This document shows positions 48,281 through 60,790 of a DNA stretch of 64,000 nucleotides, one piece after another. Location: positions 55,725,177 to 55,789,176 of the forward strand of contig CM055060.1 of NCBI GenBank assembly GCA_029204045.2. Reading direction: 5' to 3'. The notes beneath the pieces were generated by a model, which saw only the letters and a program-made list of their open reading frames with translations, was not told the DNA's origin and did no database searches. The DNA is from Tillandsia leiboldiana. Its lineage: Eukaryota > Streptophyta > Magnoliopsida > Poales > Bromeliaceae. Position 1 is the stretch's first letter. Each line of letters opens with the position of its first letter. The position numbers were made by a program, and so were the translations under genes.

Positions 48281-48405
48281 TTAAAAATAAAATTTTTAAT
48301 GACCTGATTCGAAACACGACATGCACGGGCACGGTCCGTGCCTTTCGGACCGTACTGGGCCGAAGGCCTCGTAGCTCTGGTCCTACTCCTGGCCCATTTC
48401 AACCT
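47768..48405. mobile_element. Possible non-autonomous hAT-like element
   Basis: GC-rich island with many CGGCCCGG/GGGCC motifs. Ends TAGGGTTGTAAAACGG and (inverted) CAGGTTGAAATGGGCC form imperfect TIRs of about 20 bp. An 8-bp target duplication was not found, so class is tentative. Confidence 0.35.
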
Positions 48406-49357
48406 GAAAAATGTGGCTGTGTCCGGGCACTATATCTGCCCAAGCCACCGCTGCCGCCAAAGCGGAGGCCGAAGCTGATCAAACCACTTCTGCTTCGAAA
48501 CCAAGAAAGAGCTAGAAAAAAAAAAAAAAAAAAAAAAAGTACATTTTTATTTTATTTATACTAAAATATACTTTATAATATACTTTTATTAACAAAATTA
48601 TTATATTTTGTTCTAAAAAGATTTACTTCTTACTTCCTTTCTTACCTAAAATTAATTATGCAGAAAATTCGAAACCACTCATAAAAGTATGGTTTATTTT
48701 TTTGTTTAAGAAATAGGAATCAGAGATTATTTCATATTTATTTGTTTTTTTTTTAAGTTGAAAATTGATAAACCCACCTAATATTGTGTATTATATTAGA
48801 GACTGTTATACATGCATTTATACATAAACAATGTACACTTTGTTGTGAGTGGTGAAAAAAATATAAAAAAATTATGCAAACTACAAATAATTTTAAGCTT
48901 ACTACTAAACCTTTATTTTGATTTTAATACTTTACTGTTAATTTATTTAATTTAAAATATTTTAATAAATCTATTTTATTATTTTCTCTACTAAGTAACT
49001 TCTTTCATAGTTTCATGTATGCATTTATTGTAATTCTTTGATTATAACTTCTTCAATCTTAAATATTTAATTAAATATATTAATTAAATAAATTATTATT
49101 TAGTAGCACTTAGTGGCGGATCTACAACAGCAACTCAATTGACCCGACCAACTCGGCCCCAATAAAGTCCCCAGACCTTTGAAGCAGAGCTCATTTTGTA
49201 ATTAATTTTACTTTATTGATTAATTGACCTTAATTTATTTTAATAAATGAGTAAAGGTTATTCTTTACTCTCATGTAACAGCTTTTTTAATGTTATAATT
49301 TTGAATCTCAAGTAAAATAAAAAACACCTATTAAATATATAAATAATAATAATAATT

Positions 49358-49395
<38 letters not shown>

Positions 49396-49654
49396 GAGCT
49401 ACCTCTTAAATTTAGGAATCAAACTCTATTTAGCAGAGAAAGGAAGTATTTGAGAGGGGATTTTGTTTGAGGACTAAAAATAAGTGTAATATAAGTGATC
49501 TAATTAGTAAAAAGAACACATTTGTGTCATTGTCAAGATATTATTCCATTTGCACAGCTGATTGCATATTATTAATTGCATGTAAACAATATTTGGTTAC
49601 ATCACAAACTTTTCATAAACATGCATCAAGATTTAAATTCGATTATTGTTTATG
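48406..49654. other. AT-rich intergenic, 3' flank of copy D
   Basis: No gene. A long A run lies at about 49361-49393, and 49395-49520 is homologous to the 3' flanks of copies A and B. Confidence 0.5.
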
Positions 49655-50134
49655 TTAATCAGTACAACCACCAGGTCCACCATAGGCAAAACCGAGAGTA
49701 TCATACCCTGTGAGTTTATAACAAGCAGGATTGTCCATATAGTCCACAGGGCTCGTAGGGATGTAGTTTCTGCCAGTTATATCAACATATTCACTATCTT
49801 TAAAGATGGCCACTCTTCTATCTGATGGAAAGTAACCACTACCCATTGGAGGACTTGCACCATTCTTCTTTTGAAAGGATACTGATCCACCAAAATCAAT
49901 TCGAGTAGCTGCATCAGCTAAAGAAGTAAAGAGAGACTTGGGCCAATATCCCAGTGGAGTGAAATTATCACCATGTCCATACTGAACCCACCAATCTCCA
50001 GTTGTTGGATCCTATATATATATATATATATACGTACAATATATATATGTGGGATATATAAGCATTTCAAAATGTAACTTTGAAATCATACTTAATTAAT
50101 TAGCGTTAAATTGAATCAACTTTAAAATCTATAA

Positions 50135-50173
<39 letters not shown>

Positions 50174-53100
50174 TTTTACATGTTAATTCGGCGAAGAAAT
50201 GGTCATTTTCACCTTAAAAATCCTCACTGATATTTCATAATGTGCTCCACCGGGAATGCTAACTGGATGTATGCGTGATCCAGGAGCAGGACCAGAAGTA
50301 TTTGTTAATACGAAACCATTGCATTGAAGATTGTAGCATCCTTTTGAACCGTAGCCGTCCGTCTATATTTTCCAAACAAGGACAATATGCAACAAATACT
50401 TAAGAGAAGAGAGAAAGAACTGATGTTATAATTAATAAGCGCATACCTACCGTCCACAATATGTAAAAGTGAGTCTCGGTATCCCCATATAATTCAGGAA
50501 ACACCTGCACGGGAAAAAAAAGGTTATAATTAATATGTACAACTCCTTATCTAAGGGTTGTAGGATTTACCAAACCCTTTTTCACTTTTTAGTATTTTAA
50601 AAAAAATGCGATAAGATAAGTAGAGAGAAAGATGCTTTTGGATGAGAGGAGTTGTAAGATTACAATCCATAGTCTTAATTCCAATAGTAGCATTCCCCTA
50701 TATATATAATTCCTAAGATATTTAAATCATAAACTGGTGATCTTTTAATACTACCAAGTAACTTTAGCATTAAAACCATGATTTGAAGAAACAACTAGAT
50801 GTATCTTAAATTTTCTTATGAACAATTATTATACTATTTCTATATTTTTGTTCAAAAAAAAAAAATCTTTATAAAGGCCTGTAGGCAGGCTAATTTCATT
50901 AGAGTATAAAAGCTTGACACTTAGAACCCCGGTTTTTAAGCCCAATATTTAATTAGGAAATGATTCAATTTATACTCCCCGCAACCAGGAGGGACGACAA
51001 TTTGAAAATAGTATCAAGCCCAACATGAAAGCTCATTGGATAACCCCATCTAAAGCTCATTGGAGTACAAGAAATAGAAAAAAGAAAACTAAAGCACAAA
51101 AGAAACAAAGCATTAATAATTGAACATCTCTAAGCCAAAGATGTCTCGAGCTCTTCATAGCAGTTAGTATGACATCTCACTTTCCATAGGGTAACTCATC
51201 CAAGAGTTACTCTAGCTCTAGCACATTTAACTCTCTTAACCTCTTTAAGTCTAGCCACCATTCAAAATGTTATAATTGGTTTAAAAGGTTTAGTTTTATT
51301 ATATCTCATTTTCGTCAGGTTAAATACACTCACAAGTATCAGGCGATGTAAAAAATCGTTTCATTAATTAGTTTTAACTGACCTTGTGGAGAGTCGCGCT
51401 CCACCCACAACGATACATCATCAGTCGAAGAAATTGCGGTCTTTTTATTGTATAGCTCTGTTTTAGTTGAGACTCATCTCACATTTTCGCCTAATGATTA
51501 GCTCTGACACCAACTATGACGCTCTACTTTCAAGAGGGTCATCTATTCTAGAGCTACTCTAGCTCTATCATACTTAACTTTCTTAACCTCTTGAATCTAA
51601 TCATCGTCTAAAATATTATAAAGCCCTATTATACATCTCATATATTGGACTATTCTAAATCATGAGATATCGCAATTAGAAAACCACCCACCAGAGTTGC
51701 TGAAGAACTATAGCTGCTACCAAATTTTGATCATCCAACAGTACAAAAAAGCGCTTCTTGCTTCAAGACAATGCGAAAGGTCCAACAAAATTGTGTAGGC
51801 TAAAGAGCAAGAGGAGGTGACCAATATGATATCGGAGCTGATAGTTATAAGCCCTTAAATTTTAAAGGTCGTGGATACCATAATCATTTCTATATTTACC
51901 AGCCTATATCATCAATCTCTTTATTTTGCATTCTTACTAAAATATAAATTATGCAGGTGAACATATATATATATAGGGGTATTTTTCTTGTATTTATTTT
52001 TATTTTTCTTCACCCTAACTAGTGGGTGGAACCTGCGGCCTCTTCCTTATAGTAGTATATAGTTTTGTAAACAATGCAAAGTACTTCAACTATGAACAGT
52101 ACGTAGTTTTCCAACAGGAGTCGTTTTTTCTTAACATAAAAACCAAATATGCATGGGTCATTAACAATTAAAAAAATATATAGAACTTTATCATGCAACA
52201 TATAGTTGAAACAAGAAATAAAGAATAATATATGAAATTAAGCATGCATCAAACTTACTTGCCATCCAACTTGGATCACATTAAGTTGATTACGAGGTCC
52301 ATCTGCGCCGTTTGCGATCCAAATGCCTGTTGAGGTAACCTGGCCGACTTGTAGATTAGGAAAGCCGTAAACAGCCAGTGTTGCTTTGGCACCATAATAA
52401 GTCTTGGACGTTCCCGTTCCGGATTGATACACTGCCCACTGTAATAAATTAAAACAAAAGAACAAATAAAAATAAAATATGGAGAAAACTTTAATCAAGT
52501 TGGATAGTGAGTTAAATATAATTTATAAACTGTAGGATTAATGTAGGTGCTTTTTAATTAATTGATATTGTTCTTGTTTTAATTGTCGTTACTTATTGCA
52601 CAGACAAAAATTAAGCATCACATTCGTGCATTTTTGTTTTTTTTTTAAAAAAAATCAAACACTAAAACCGATTAATTATAGCTAGCTAGCATAGTTGGCT
52701 AAACATTTGATGCTTGATACTTCACATTTTTTAGTGAATTTATTTCTCAAAATGAACGAAGCTAATTAATAATTTGTAAGATCATTTTGATCAATAATGA
52801 TGAGAATCAACTATTCAAATATCTTAGCATCAAATATGACTGTCTCTATGCTTCCATTTTGTTCTCAATGGGGTAAATGAATTGACGATCAGCGCGCATA
52901 AAATTTGATGTAAAATTCTAATTTTCTAATTAACTTGTTTCTGTTTAATTAATACTGAGGGTTTACTGGCTCAAACTAACTTAAGGAGCTGGCATGGGGA
53001 CATATATATATATATATATATATATATTAAGAAGATTGTAAAATCACTCACATTTTGAATGCGTTCGGAGTCATCTTCAGGCGCATAAATATTTGTTGGT

Positions 53101-53919
53101 GATAGAATTTTGGTGGCCGGAAGAGACTCATTCGACCTTGGTGTCGATTCTGAAGAAATTACTCTTTCGTTTCTATTGTTGGAATTTAAAACATGCACAT
53201 CTATCTCTGAATCATATGCAGTTTTCTGCATGGCAAAAGATTAAGTAAACAATTAATTTTGTGGGAAAAAATGCAATTAATTCAGAAAAAAATATATGAT
53301 AATGAGATAAACGAGTACATCACAAATAGAAAATCAAATAAAAATAAAAATCGATCACAATCACACGTGTTATATCAATCACAATTAATTATATATAAAT
53401 TAAGTTGCCCCAGATGTACTAAATCTTACTGATCATATATTGGACGGATTAATTAACTAACTACTCATAGTGCTTTCAAATGGTAATAAACGAATAATTA
53501 ACTATGGCCGAAATAATATAAACCGTGCTTAATTAATTTTACGTTGTTAGTGTCTTCGTGCTATACCTTTGTTATTATATATAGCTTGAGAGAGCACTAT
53601 TCCACGCATATAAATTCCTAGCTAACAAAAGATAACAAACAACAAAATTTGTAAAATTATAAAAGAACTTAGAATCTAATTAACTTAATTTGCATAGATA
53701 TATACAATAGGAGTTCCAATTATCAAACATGCAAAACAAATTATTGAAATAATTAACGTCGATAATTTGGTTAGTGATCTTAAAATGCGAGATTTCAATT
53801 ACCTGTGCCTTTGCTTCGAATGCAACAGGCTTTTCCATCACTAATCTCCCTCTAACTCGTGAGCAAGAGACGAGAGTGATCCATATAAAAGATAATGTGA
53901 AAATTCTCATGTAGGCCAT
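49655..53919 (-). CDS. Neprosin-domain secreted protein, copy D (complete)
   Basis: Six exons, all phase 0 with GT/AG borders: 53803-53919 (39 aa), 53052-53225 (58), 52259-52438 (60), 50451-50504 (18), 50213-50362 (50), 49655-50011 (118 plus TAA); 343 aa in total. Residues 1-20 are a signal peptide (MAYMRIFTLSFIWITLVSCS). Residues about 40-97 are a short activation-peptide-like region, then the neprosin domain from about 98: YYGAKATLAVYGF, GPRNQLNVIQVGWQVFPELYGD, SKGCYNLQCNGFVL, TTGDWWVQYG, LGYWPKSLFTSLADAA, RIDFGG, PPMGSGYFP and the C-terminal FAYGGPGGC. The family (glutamic endopeptidases like Nepenthes neprosin) acts outside the cell. It is shorter than typical members (about 380-420 aa), mainly in the pro-region. 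Presumed catalytic Glu positions are Q (VIQVGW) and D (RIDFGG). TATA box 79 bp upstream of the ATG. Confidence 0.92.
51169..51645 (-). mobile_element. TRIM-like element (family T2) in intron 3 of copy D
   Basis: Two diverged LTR-like repeats of roughly 130-140 bp (51169-about 51308 and 51515-about 51645) share GAGYTACTCTAGCTCTA and TTAACYTCTT blocks. On the minus strand TTGGTGTCAGAGC follows the LTR at 51502-51514, a primer binding site. The interior is about 200 bp and non-coding. Confidence 0.65.
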
Positions 53920-53997
53920 TTTGGTGAAAATTGATGTATGATCGTCCGAACCGGTGATCACCTTTATATTGCGAGAAAAGAGTGTCCAAATCAGTCT

Positions 53998-54007
53998 CTT
54001 TTATATA
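53998..54007 (-). promoter_or_regulatory. TATA box of copy D
   Basis: Minus strand TATATAAAAG, about 79 bp before the start codon, conserved in position with copy C. Confidence 0.75.
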
Positions 54008-54059
54008 GTGAGAATATTTAGATTTTTAATGATTTCATTGCACGATTACTTAGTTTTTT

Positions 54060-54330
54060 TTTTTTTTAGAGTTAATATGGAAGATTAGTAATTAGTTCAT
54101 TTAGAAAGCTTTTATTTAGAATCCTATTGTCTTAATATGAAAATATCTAACTTCGGATGGAATTTATTTAGAATACCGTTGTCTTAATTAGTATCAGCAT
54201 ACCTAAATTTTATTAACTGAATCTAATCTTCATTTTAAAGGGGGTGCGAAAGGATTAATTATATGGCATGAAGGGATTATTTATATACTAATAAAATTCG
54301 AGTTCAATGAACGTACGTACTCTTTGGATT
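54060..54330. repeat. Duplicated promoter flank of copy D
   Basis: Matches 16690-16960 (upstream of A) and 46800-46990 (upstream of C), e.g. ATTTAGAAAGCTTTTATTTA and TATCTAACTTCGGATGG. It marks the upstream limit of the duplicated unit. Confidence 0.7.
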
Positions 54331-54614
54331 AACAAAAATAAAATATTATAAAATAATTAATGCCAAATTGTTGTTACTAAGAAGGTGGTGGTTTTCTCAT
54401 TTTCAGTTTTTATTTTTAAAAATTTGTTATGAAAAAGTAACGTTTTTTTTTTTTTTTTTTCAATTTCTTTGTTTAGGAAAACAAAAAATACTAGTTTTTT
54501 ATAAAATCTAGAAACAAAAATTTTTAAAAAAAAATCTAGTTTTTCTTAAAATCAAATGAGCAAAAAAACATAAAAATAAAATTTTCCTCAAAATAAAATT
54601 TTCAGACTTTCTCG

Positions 54615-54783
54615 CACTACAACAAAATTATGTTATAACTACACATTTAAGTATTTCTAAAATCTAAAAAAATAATACTGCGGATAAAAATACCGACACG
54701 TAGTATAGTGTTGTGCAATCGCTAGATATATTACTGTGATGCGTTTAAAAAATGTGCTCTTATAATCTAATTTTGTTGTAGTA
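54615..54783. mobile_element. CACTA-type MITE
   Basis: 169 bp; left CACTACAACAAAATTATG, right end inverted TACTACAACAAAATTAGA. No coding capacity. Confidence 0.7.
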
Positions 54784-55064
54784 TTCAAAACCAAAATTTC
54801 CCTAAATAATTTAAAAACTATATAGCATAAATAGAACTAGGGACAGAGAGATGGTGCTAATAGCAACCATAGATATATATCACCAAATTATTCATTTTAT
54901 CGCAATGTTTTCTTTATTAGAAATGTCAGAAGATTCCGAGCCACAACAGCAACAACATATCAATTAGCAGAATTTTTATGATGTTTCGGCCAACTGAAGA
55001 TTTCAGATTTAGACCAGCTCTTAATTGAATTTTTGTTTTCTATCAATAATAAAAATTCTTTTGT

Positions 55065-55098
<34 letters not shown>

Positions 55099-55514
55099 AG
55101 GTAACAAACAAGGTCCTGGAAGAAGATTTCTTCTGAAGCTTATCTCACCTCGCTCAGAAATACTTCCAAAAGGACAAAAAAGAGAACATTTCTTGAAGCT
55201 CATACATAATAAGACAATAGAACACGTACAATATATTCATCGTAAGATTAATATTTAACCGGCGATGCCAATGAAAAAATTAACTAGCATGCCAGGGAGG
55301 TGGAGGGGGGGGGGGGCATAGTAGTCCAATGGAAGATAAATACAATAACACTAGCTAACATTCTAGCGAGAGGAGTCTCTACAGAAGCAGTAGCAGATGT
55401 CTAAAACCCCATCTGCGGCGGCAACTGGAGACAGATATCTGCGCCGACAACATTAATAACACCCTAAACAACTAAACTGAAAGTGGAAAGTTTCTTTTTT
55501 TTTTTTTTTTTTTT
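54784..55514. other. Intergenic and 3' UTR of the AP2/ERF gene
   Basis: A 33-nt T run at about 55065-55097, a G run at about 55305-55317 and a T run at 55494-55516 just beyond the AP2/ERF stop codon. No gene. Confidence 0.5.
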
Positions 55515-55701
55515 TTACGAGAGGATAGAGTCCCAATCGATGTCCCACGACGGATACTTGGTGAGCGCGAAGCTCTGGGATTCGTCCCACGGCGCTTCGG
55601 TGAAGTCGAGGTTTTGGATCTCCGAGATGGGCGACGAGGCCAAGGAAGGGGAGGAGGCGGCGTCGGCCTCGGACGACGACGAGGGCTCGGGCTCGGGCTC
55701 G

Positions 55702-55733
<32 letters not shown>

Positions 55734-56498
55734 GTGGTGGGCGAGGGACTGGCAAATGGCGTGGAGCTTGGCATCGACGGCGGAGGAGTGGAGGGGGCCG
55801 GAGGAGAGGTGGTGGTGGTGGCGGTGGCGGAGGTCGGGGAAGTTGAGGCGGGCGGAATCGCCGCGGAGGCGGAAGGCGGCGCGGTCGTAGGCGAGGGCGG
55901 CGTCCTCGGCGGTGTCGAAGGTGCCGAGCCAGAGACGCGTGCGGTTGCGGGGGAGGCGGATCTCGGCCACCCACTTCCCCCAGTGCCGCTGCCGCACCCC
56001 GCGGTACAGCTTCGCCGGCCTCGGAGCCTGGGCCGAGTGCTTCATGGACTGGGCGCGTGGACCCAGCGCGTGCTGGTTGTGGTGCTGGTGCTGCTGCAGA
56101 TGCTGGTAGTGGAGCTGGGCCTGTATGCACTCGATCTGGGTCGGGCTCAGCTGGGCTAGCCCGACCGGGCTCACCCGGGCCAGGGCCGGTAGGCCCACCA
56201 TGCCCTCCGTGTAGGTACTCGACTGGTTTTGATGAGGAGAAGAAGAGAGAGAGTAGGAAGAGTAGAGAGGGGAGTAGGAGTAGGGAGAAGGAGAGGAAAA
56301 GGAGGAGGAGGAGGTGGTGGTGGTTTGAGGAGTGCAATAGGAAGAAAGAGAAGAGAGAGGAGGAGGAGGAGGAGGAGGAGGAGAGGAGGTAGAAGAAGCA
56401 CTTCTTAAAAAAGGTTCAAGTGCTTTCATGAGCTCCCCGTTAAAGGGGTCTGACGAGAACACCGATTGAGGATTATACATATCTATAGCCGCAGCCAT
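55515..56498 (-). CDS. RAP2-4: AP2/ERF transcription factor, DREB A-6 (RAP2.4-like)
   Basis: Single exon, 327 aa, stop at 55515. Residues 100-132 carry the group I motif GLAQLSPTQIECIQAQL. The AP2 DNA-binding domain is 163-222: YRGVRQRHWGKWVAEIRLP, then TRLWLGTFDTAEDAALAYD and RLRGDSARLNF, with the Val of WVAEI typical of DREB-type domains and RLPRNRTRLWLG typical of the A-6 branch. AVDAKLHAICQSLA (240-253) and a C-terminal acidic-aromatic KYPSWDIDWDSI (314-325) also match RAP2.4 relatives, which act in light, ethylene, drought and wound responses (family knowledge). Odd points: a (Glu-Pro) run of about 9 dipeptides at 256-272 from a GGCTCS hexamer repeat, a proline run at 40-47 and Ser/His-rich linkers. 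The very high GC suits a monocot. Confidence 0.93.
55684..55735. repeat. GGCTCS hexanucleotide repeat in the AP2/ERF coding region
   Basis: Units GGCTCG x3 then GGCTCC x5 on the plus strand encode (EP)n on the minus strand. The same hexamer occurs upstream of the gene at 57516-57552. Confidence 0.9.
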
Positions 56499-57135
56499 GT
56501 TGTCTAATTAAGCAAAAGAAAATCGATTTTTTTTTTCTTTTTCTTTTTCTTTTCTTAATAAGAGAAGATAAAACTAAAACCCACCTGGTTCTCAAACAAA
56601 ACAAAGAACAGGCGAAGGGGTTGGGTTCTTAGCGAAGGTTTAATTAAAAAGGTACCCTCTTTAGATCTATCTATCTATCTATCTATATAAAAGAAGAGGA
56701 AAATAGCCTAAAGGGTATGAAAAAACAGCCCTCTTGGCTTACAGGTTTAAAAAAGCAAAGTTTTTTTAAAAAAATTAAAAAAAAAAAAAAATCCAAACAA
56801 AAGAAAACCCAGATATAAAATGCTCTGGATCTCTCTTCTGTTAACCTTTGGCTCCCTAAAAGAAGTTCAAATTCTTTTTTAAAAAAAAGGACCTTGAAAA
56901 GCCTTACTATTAGGACTTCAAAATCAACTTTTTTTTTTTTTTTTCTCTCTCTCTTTCTCTCTTTTAAATCCTTCCCAGAAGACAAAGATTAAAGAAAAAG
57001 GATTCAGAGAAAAGAAGCGGAAGAGGAGATTGAAAAAGTTTTAAAAGAGAACAAACCTGCGGAGCTCCTTCGAAGCTATCACTCGACCTCACCGAGATGG
57101 ATGGGACCAAAAATGGCTTCAGCTCTTGGGTGGAG

Positions 57136-57175
<40 letters not shown>

Positions 57176-57185
57176 TTTCGGGTTG
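56499..57185 (-). other. 5' leader of the AP2/ERF gene
   Basis: Between the TATA box (57212-57218) and the ATG (56498). Long and GA-rich on the sense strand with a (GA)n tract (57128-57176). A possible 5' UTR intron would use CAG|GTTTGT at 57055 and an AG near 56590; unproven. Confidence 0.45.
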
Positions 57186-57211
57186 AGGAACAAGGTGGGA
57201 GAAGAAGAGCG

Positions 57212-57218
57212 TTTTATA
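57212..57218 (-). promoter_or_regulatory. TATA box of the AP2/ERF gene
   Basis: Minus strand GTCTATAAAACGC, the only good TATA between the gene and the upstream AT-rich DNA; predicts transcription start near 57185. Confidence 0.6.
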
Positions 57219-57515
57219 GACCCGCTTATGCCTTTCTTTTTTTTTTAGGGGTTTTTTTTTTCTTATTTATTTATTATTATTATTATTAAATTAAGAAAAA
57301 ATTCCGGGATTAAATTAAATTAAATTTATTTAATCGTTAACCTAATTAACACGCAACGGTGCTTTCGTGATATCGTCATCTCGTGTCACGCGTGGCTAAC
57401 CAAGTTGCTACATAGCCAATGAAATTACGCCACCTGTTAGTACTCTCTCGGTTCAAAAGTTACGTGTCGCTACGTCATTGGGGCTGTGTGGCTCTGATTC
57501 GACTCAATTGTTTCT

Positions 57516-57520
57516 GGCTC

Positions 57521-57552
<32 letters not shown>
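57516..57552. repeat. (GGCTCG)6 hexamer in the AP2/ERF promoter
   Basis: GGCTCCGGCTCGGGCTCGGG... about 300 bp upstream of the predicted TATA box, in the same orientation as the coding-region hexamer. Confidence 0.9.
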
Positions 57553-57559
57553 AGCTGTG

Positions 57560-58194
57560 CCTTACATACAATAAATAATACTTACTATTGGGTTTTACCT
57601 TCGTAATAACCAATAAGAACATGCCACGTGTGATAATATAAAAAATTTAAGAAAATCGAATCAAAATTAAGAATTTTTTTAAAAAAAATAAATTAAAATT
57701 AAAATATGAAATTATCAAGAAACTCATCAATCACTGTAGCCGGCTCAGATCAGTCATTGTTTCCATTGAAAACAAATAGTAATTAATATTTTAATTTTCT
57801 GAAGATAAGGATAAGTCTCAAATCTAAAGCATCCAAAATCAATAATTATATTCAAACTAAACCAGAAAAAGTTGTTCAACAAAGTAATTTCCACACCAGC
57901 CACACCAGCACCATTCATTGACATCGAGTGTGGGGCCCCTGCGTTGATATAAAATGTTAAATTCACTGTTAAGATTTTTTTATAATGTTATCTTTGTATA
58001 TAGTGGATTGGTATATACTAATATTATAATAAAATAATTTTTTATTAACTTATGCTTAAAAAAATGCCATGTAGTTTTACTAGTGCATTTAATTCAATTC
58101 CGTTCTTATCGTGGTTTGTTACGAGCACGGTACATCACAACGATAAATAAATATTTTAAAAATATTTATTTATAAATAATTGTATATTTTAAAA
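57560..58194. other. AT-rich intergenic
   Basis: No coding frame or repeat that I can support. Confidence 0.5.
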
Positions 58195-58806
58195 TAGCAT
58201 TTGATTCGGATATAAAATAGGACTGTTTATTTTATAAATAGATATAAATTTATAAATAAATAAAAAAATTAGATTATTTTTGAAAATAAGAAAAATAATG
58301 TTTAGATAATTAGATTGAAATGGAAAGAATAAAAATAATTATAATTTTAAAATAATAATATTTTATCTAATTAATTAATATAAAAATATTAATTAAATAA
58401 TAATTAAATTTATTTAATTAATTATTGTTAGATAATTCTAAATATTAATTGATAAAATAATTAACAATAATAAGCATTATTAATAAATAATTTAATTAAC
58501 TACAAATATTTTAATTAATTATTTAATAGTTAAATAATTAGTTAATAAAATAATTAGATTAGTTAAAATATTAAATTAATTAAAAAATTAATATAATAAT
58601 TAAAATTATATTTATTTTAATTAATTTTATTCTCATGTGGGAATAAGTTTGTTTAAGAAAAAAAAGTTATAATTATTGTTCCAGTTTTATACTAGTTTAT
58701 TCTAAAAAAATAAAAATTATTATTTCCATCCAAATCAAACACGTTTGAGAAAAAATAAAACTGGAACAAAATCTTATTTTATATCTTATTTTCGATCCAA
58801 ATGCTG
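58195..58806. mobile_element. AT-rich TIR element, family M4, copy 1
   Basis: About 610 bp. Left AGCATTTGATTCGGATATAA and inverted right AGCATTTGGATCGAAAATAA form TIRs of about 25 bp. The interior is AATTAATT-rich and non-coding. Homologous to 60187-60790 (inverted) and 61333-61963. Confidence 0.65.
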
Positions 58807-59839
58807 CCTACTAAGAAAGTTTCGAAACTCATGCTGCGCCAATAAATAGGTGTTTATTTTTTAAATATTTGTACATAATATATAACTTTATAAAATATTG
58901 TAAAATAAATTTATTAAATTATATTTTTATAATTTATTATATTTTAAGATGCATTTGGTGTATAAAAATAATTTCTCGAAAGTTAAGATGGAGTGCGGCG
59001 TGTGAGAGGGATTGGATTCTAAGCAAACCAAATGCAACACCCTTTTTTTTTTTTGCCCATCACTTTTCCACACCAATAAGATTACTTGCTCTCTCATCAT
59101 GGCAATCCCAACCCCTAAATCTAGCTATTGACTTTTTCGAACACAAATAGTAAAAGATGGGATGATTACTATTTGATATTATAAATTTTAAATTTTAAAT
59201 TTTAAATATTAAATATTTATATTTATAACTAAATTTTTTTAAAAAAAATAAATAAAATATATGATATACTATTTTTCTCTCTCTGTTAAAAAGAAAAATT
59301 AGTCATGAGTTGTGTTTTTATTGGTTGTGTTGTGCTTCATTAGGAATATTTTATGTTTTAGTAAAAAAAATAGATAATTTGCACTATACACAATAAATTT
59401 ATTTTTTTTTTCAATTATTACACAATAAATAATAATTTTATAATTTTATATAAAAAATATTAAAATATACTGATTAAAAATAATATAGTATATATTCGGC
59501 TAAATTTAATATAAAAATAACAAAATATATAAAAAAAAAATAATAGAATAATTAAAAATAACTTAATAAAAAATTTTAATGAATTTATTATGAAAATTTG
59601 TTTTATATTTTTTTTACTATTTAACTAGTATCTTAATAAAAATTTGAGACTTTGTCTAAAATAATATATTTGTTAACAATAATATAAGGATGGGTAAGAA
59701 AAAAAATAATTTAATAATATTTATGAAAAAAATAATATAAATATTTTTTAAAAAATACAATATACAAAATTATAAAATATAATAAAATAATAATATTTTG
59801 AAAAAAAATTACTATAATATATTTTAGTATATTTAGAGC

Positions 59840-60000
59840 AATGCTACGCTTATACCCCAAATAGGATGTACGATGTATATCTTGTCCATCCTAGAGTAGT
59901 GACTTTTTCACTCGTCATTTCGAAATGACGAGTAAAATTTATCCTATTCTAAAATTAATGGAATGTAAGATATATATACCGTTTAGTTTGTATAAAAAAC
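59840..60000. mobile_element. Diverged MITE M1 copy
   Basis: Starts AGCAATGCTACGCTTATACC, like M1 at 2182, has a TCGTCATTTCGAAATGACGA palindrome in the middle and degenerate right end. No (TA)n flanks here. Confidence 0.45.
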
Positions 60001-60186
60001 ATTTTTCTTTTATTTGCGACATTATACTTTAGTGCTACCTTTTTTTTTTAAAATAAAAATTATTTTTGACAAGATTTAGATCTACCCATTACCACAAGAA
60101 TATTTATTAGTAAAAACATTATTATCTTTATACTTCATTTAATGGTATAAATCTTATATTTTTGTAACTAAGACAATATTTAATTC

Positions 60187-60790
60187 CGAAGTATGGCCTC
60201 GAATAAGATTTTATTTCAGTCTTATTATCCAAACATATTTGATTTGAATGAAAATAATAATTTTTATATTTTTAGAATAAGTCGGTATAAGACTGAAATA
60301 TCTGGTACAAGCTTTATTCCCACTTAAGAATAAGATTAATTAAAGTAAATATAATTTTAATTATTATATATATTAACTCTTTAATTAATCTAATATTTTT
60401 ACTAATCTAATTATTTTATTAACTAATTATTTAATTATTAGATAATTAACTAATTAATTTATTAATTTATTAAATTATTTGTAGTTAATTAAATTATTTA
60501 TTAATAATTTTCATTATTATTAATTATTTTATTAATTAATATTTAAAGTTATCAAGCAATAATTAATTAATTAATTAATTAAATTAATATTTTATATTAA
60601 TTAATTAGATAAAAAATTTATTATTTTAAAATTAAAATTATTTTTATTTTTACTATTTCAACCTAACTATCCAAATACTATTTTTCTTATTCTCAGAAGC
60701 ACAAAATTAATCTTATTTCTATTTGTTCTTAAATTTATATATATGTGTAGAATAGACAGTTCTAACTTATATCTAAACTAAATCTGAATT
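60187..60790. mobile_element. AT-rich TIR element, family M4, copy 2 (inverted)
   Basis: Reverse orientation relative to 58195-58806; shares CCACTTAAGAATAAG, the AATTAATT-rich core and degenerate termini. Confidence 0.6.

Noticed and set aside
49361..49393. Poly-A run as a LINE/SINE or processed-transcript tail
   Set aside because: No retrosequence body or target duplication could be found next to it; it may be simple homopolymer expansion.
55453..56337. 294-codon and other overlapping frames over the AP2/ERF gene
   Set aside because: Shadows of the GC-rich AP2/ERF coding sequence in other frames; only the 327-aa frame has the AP2 domain.
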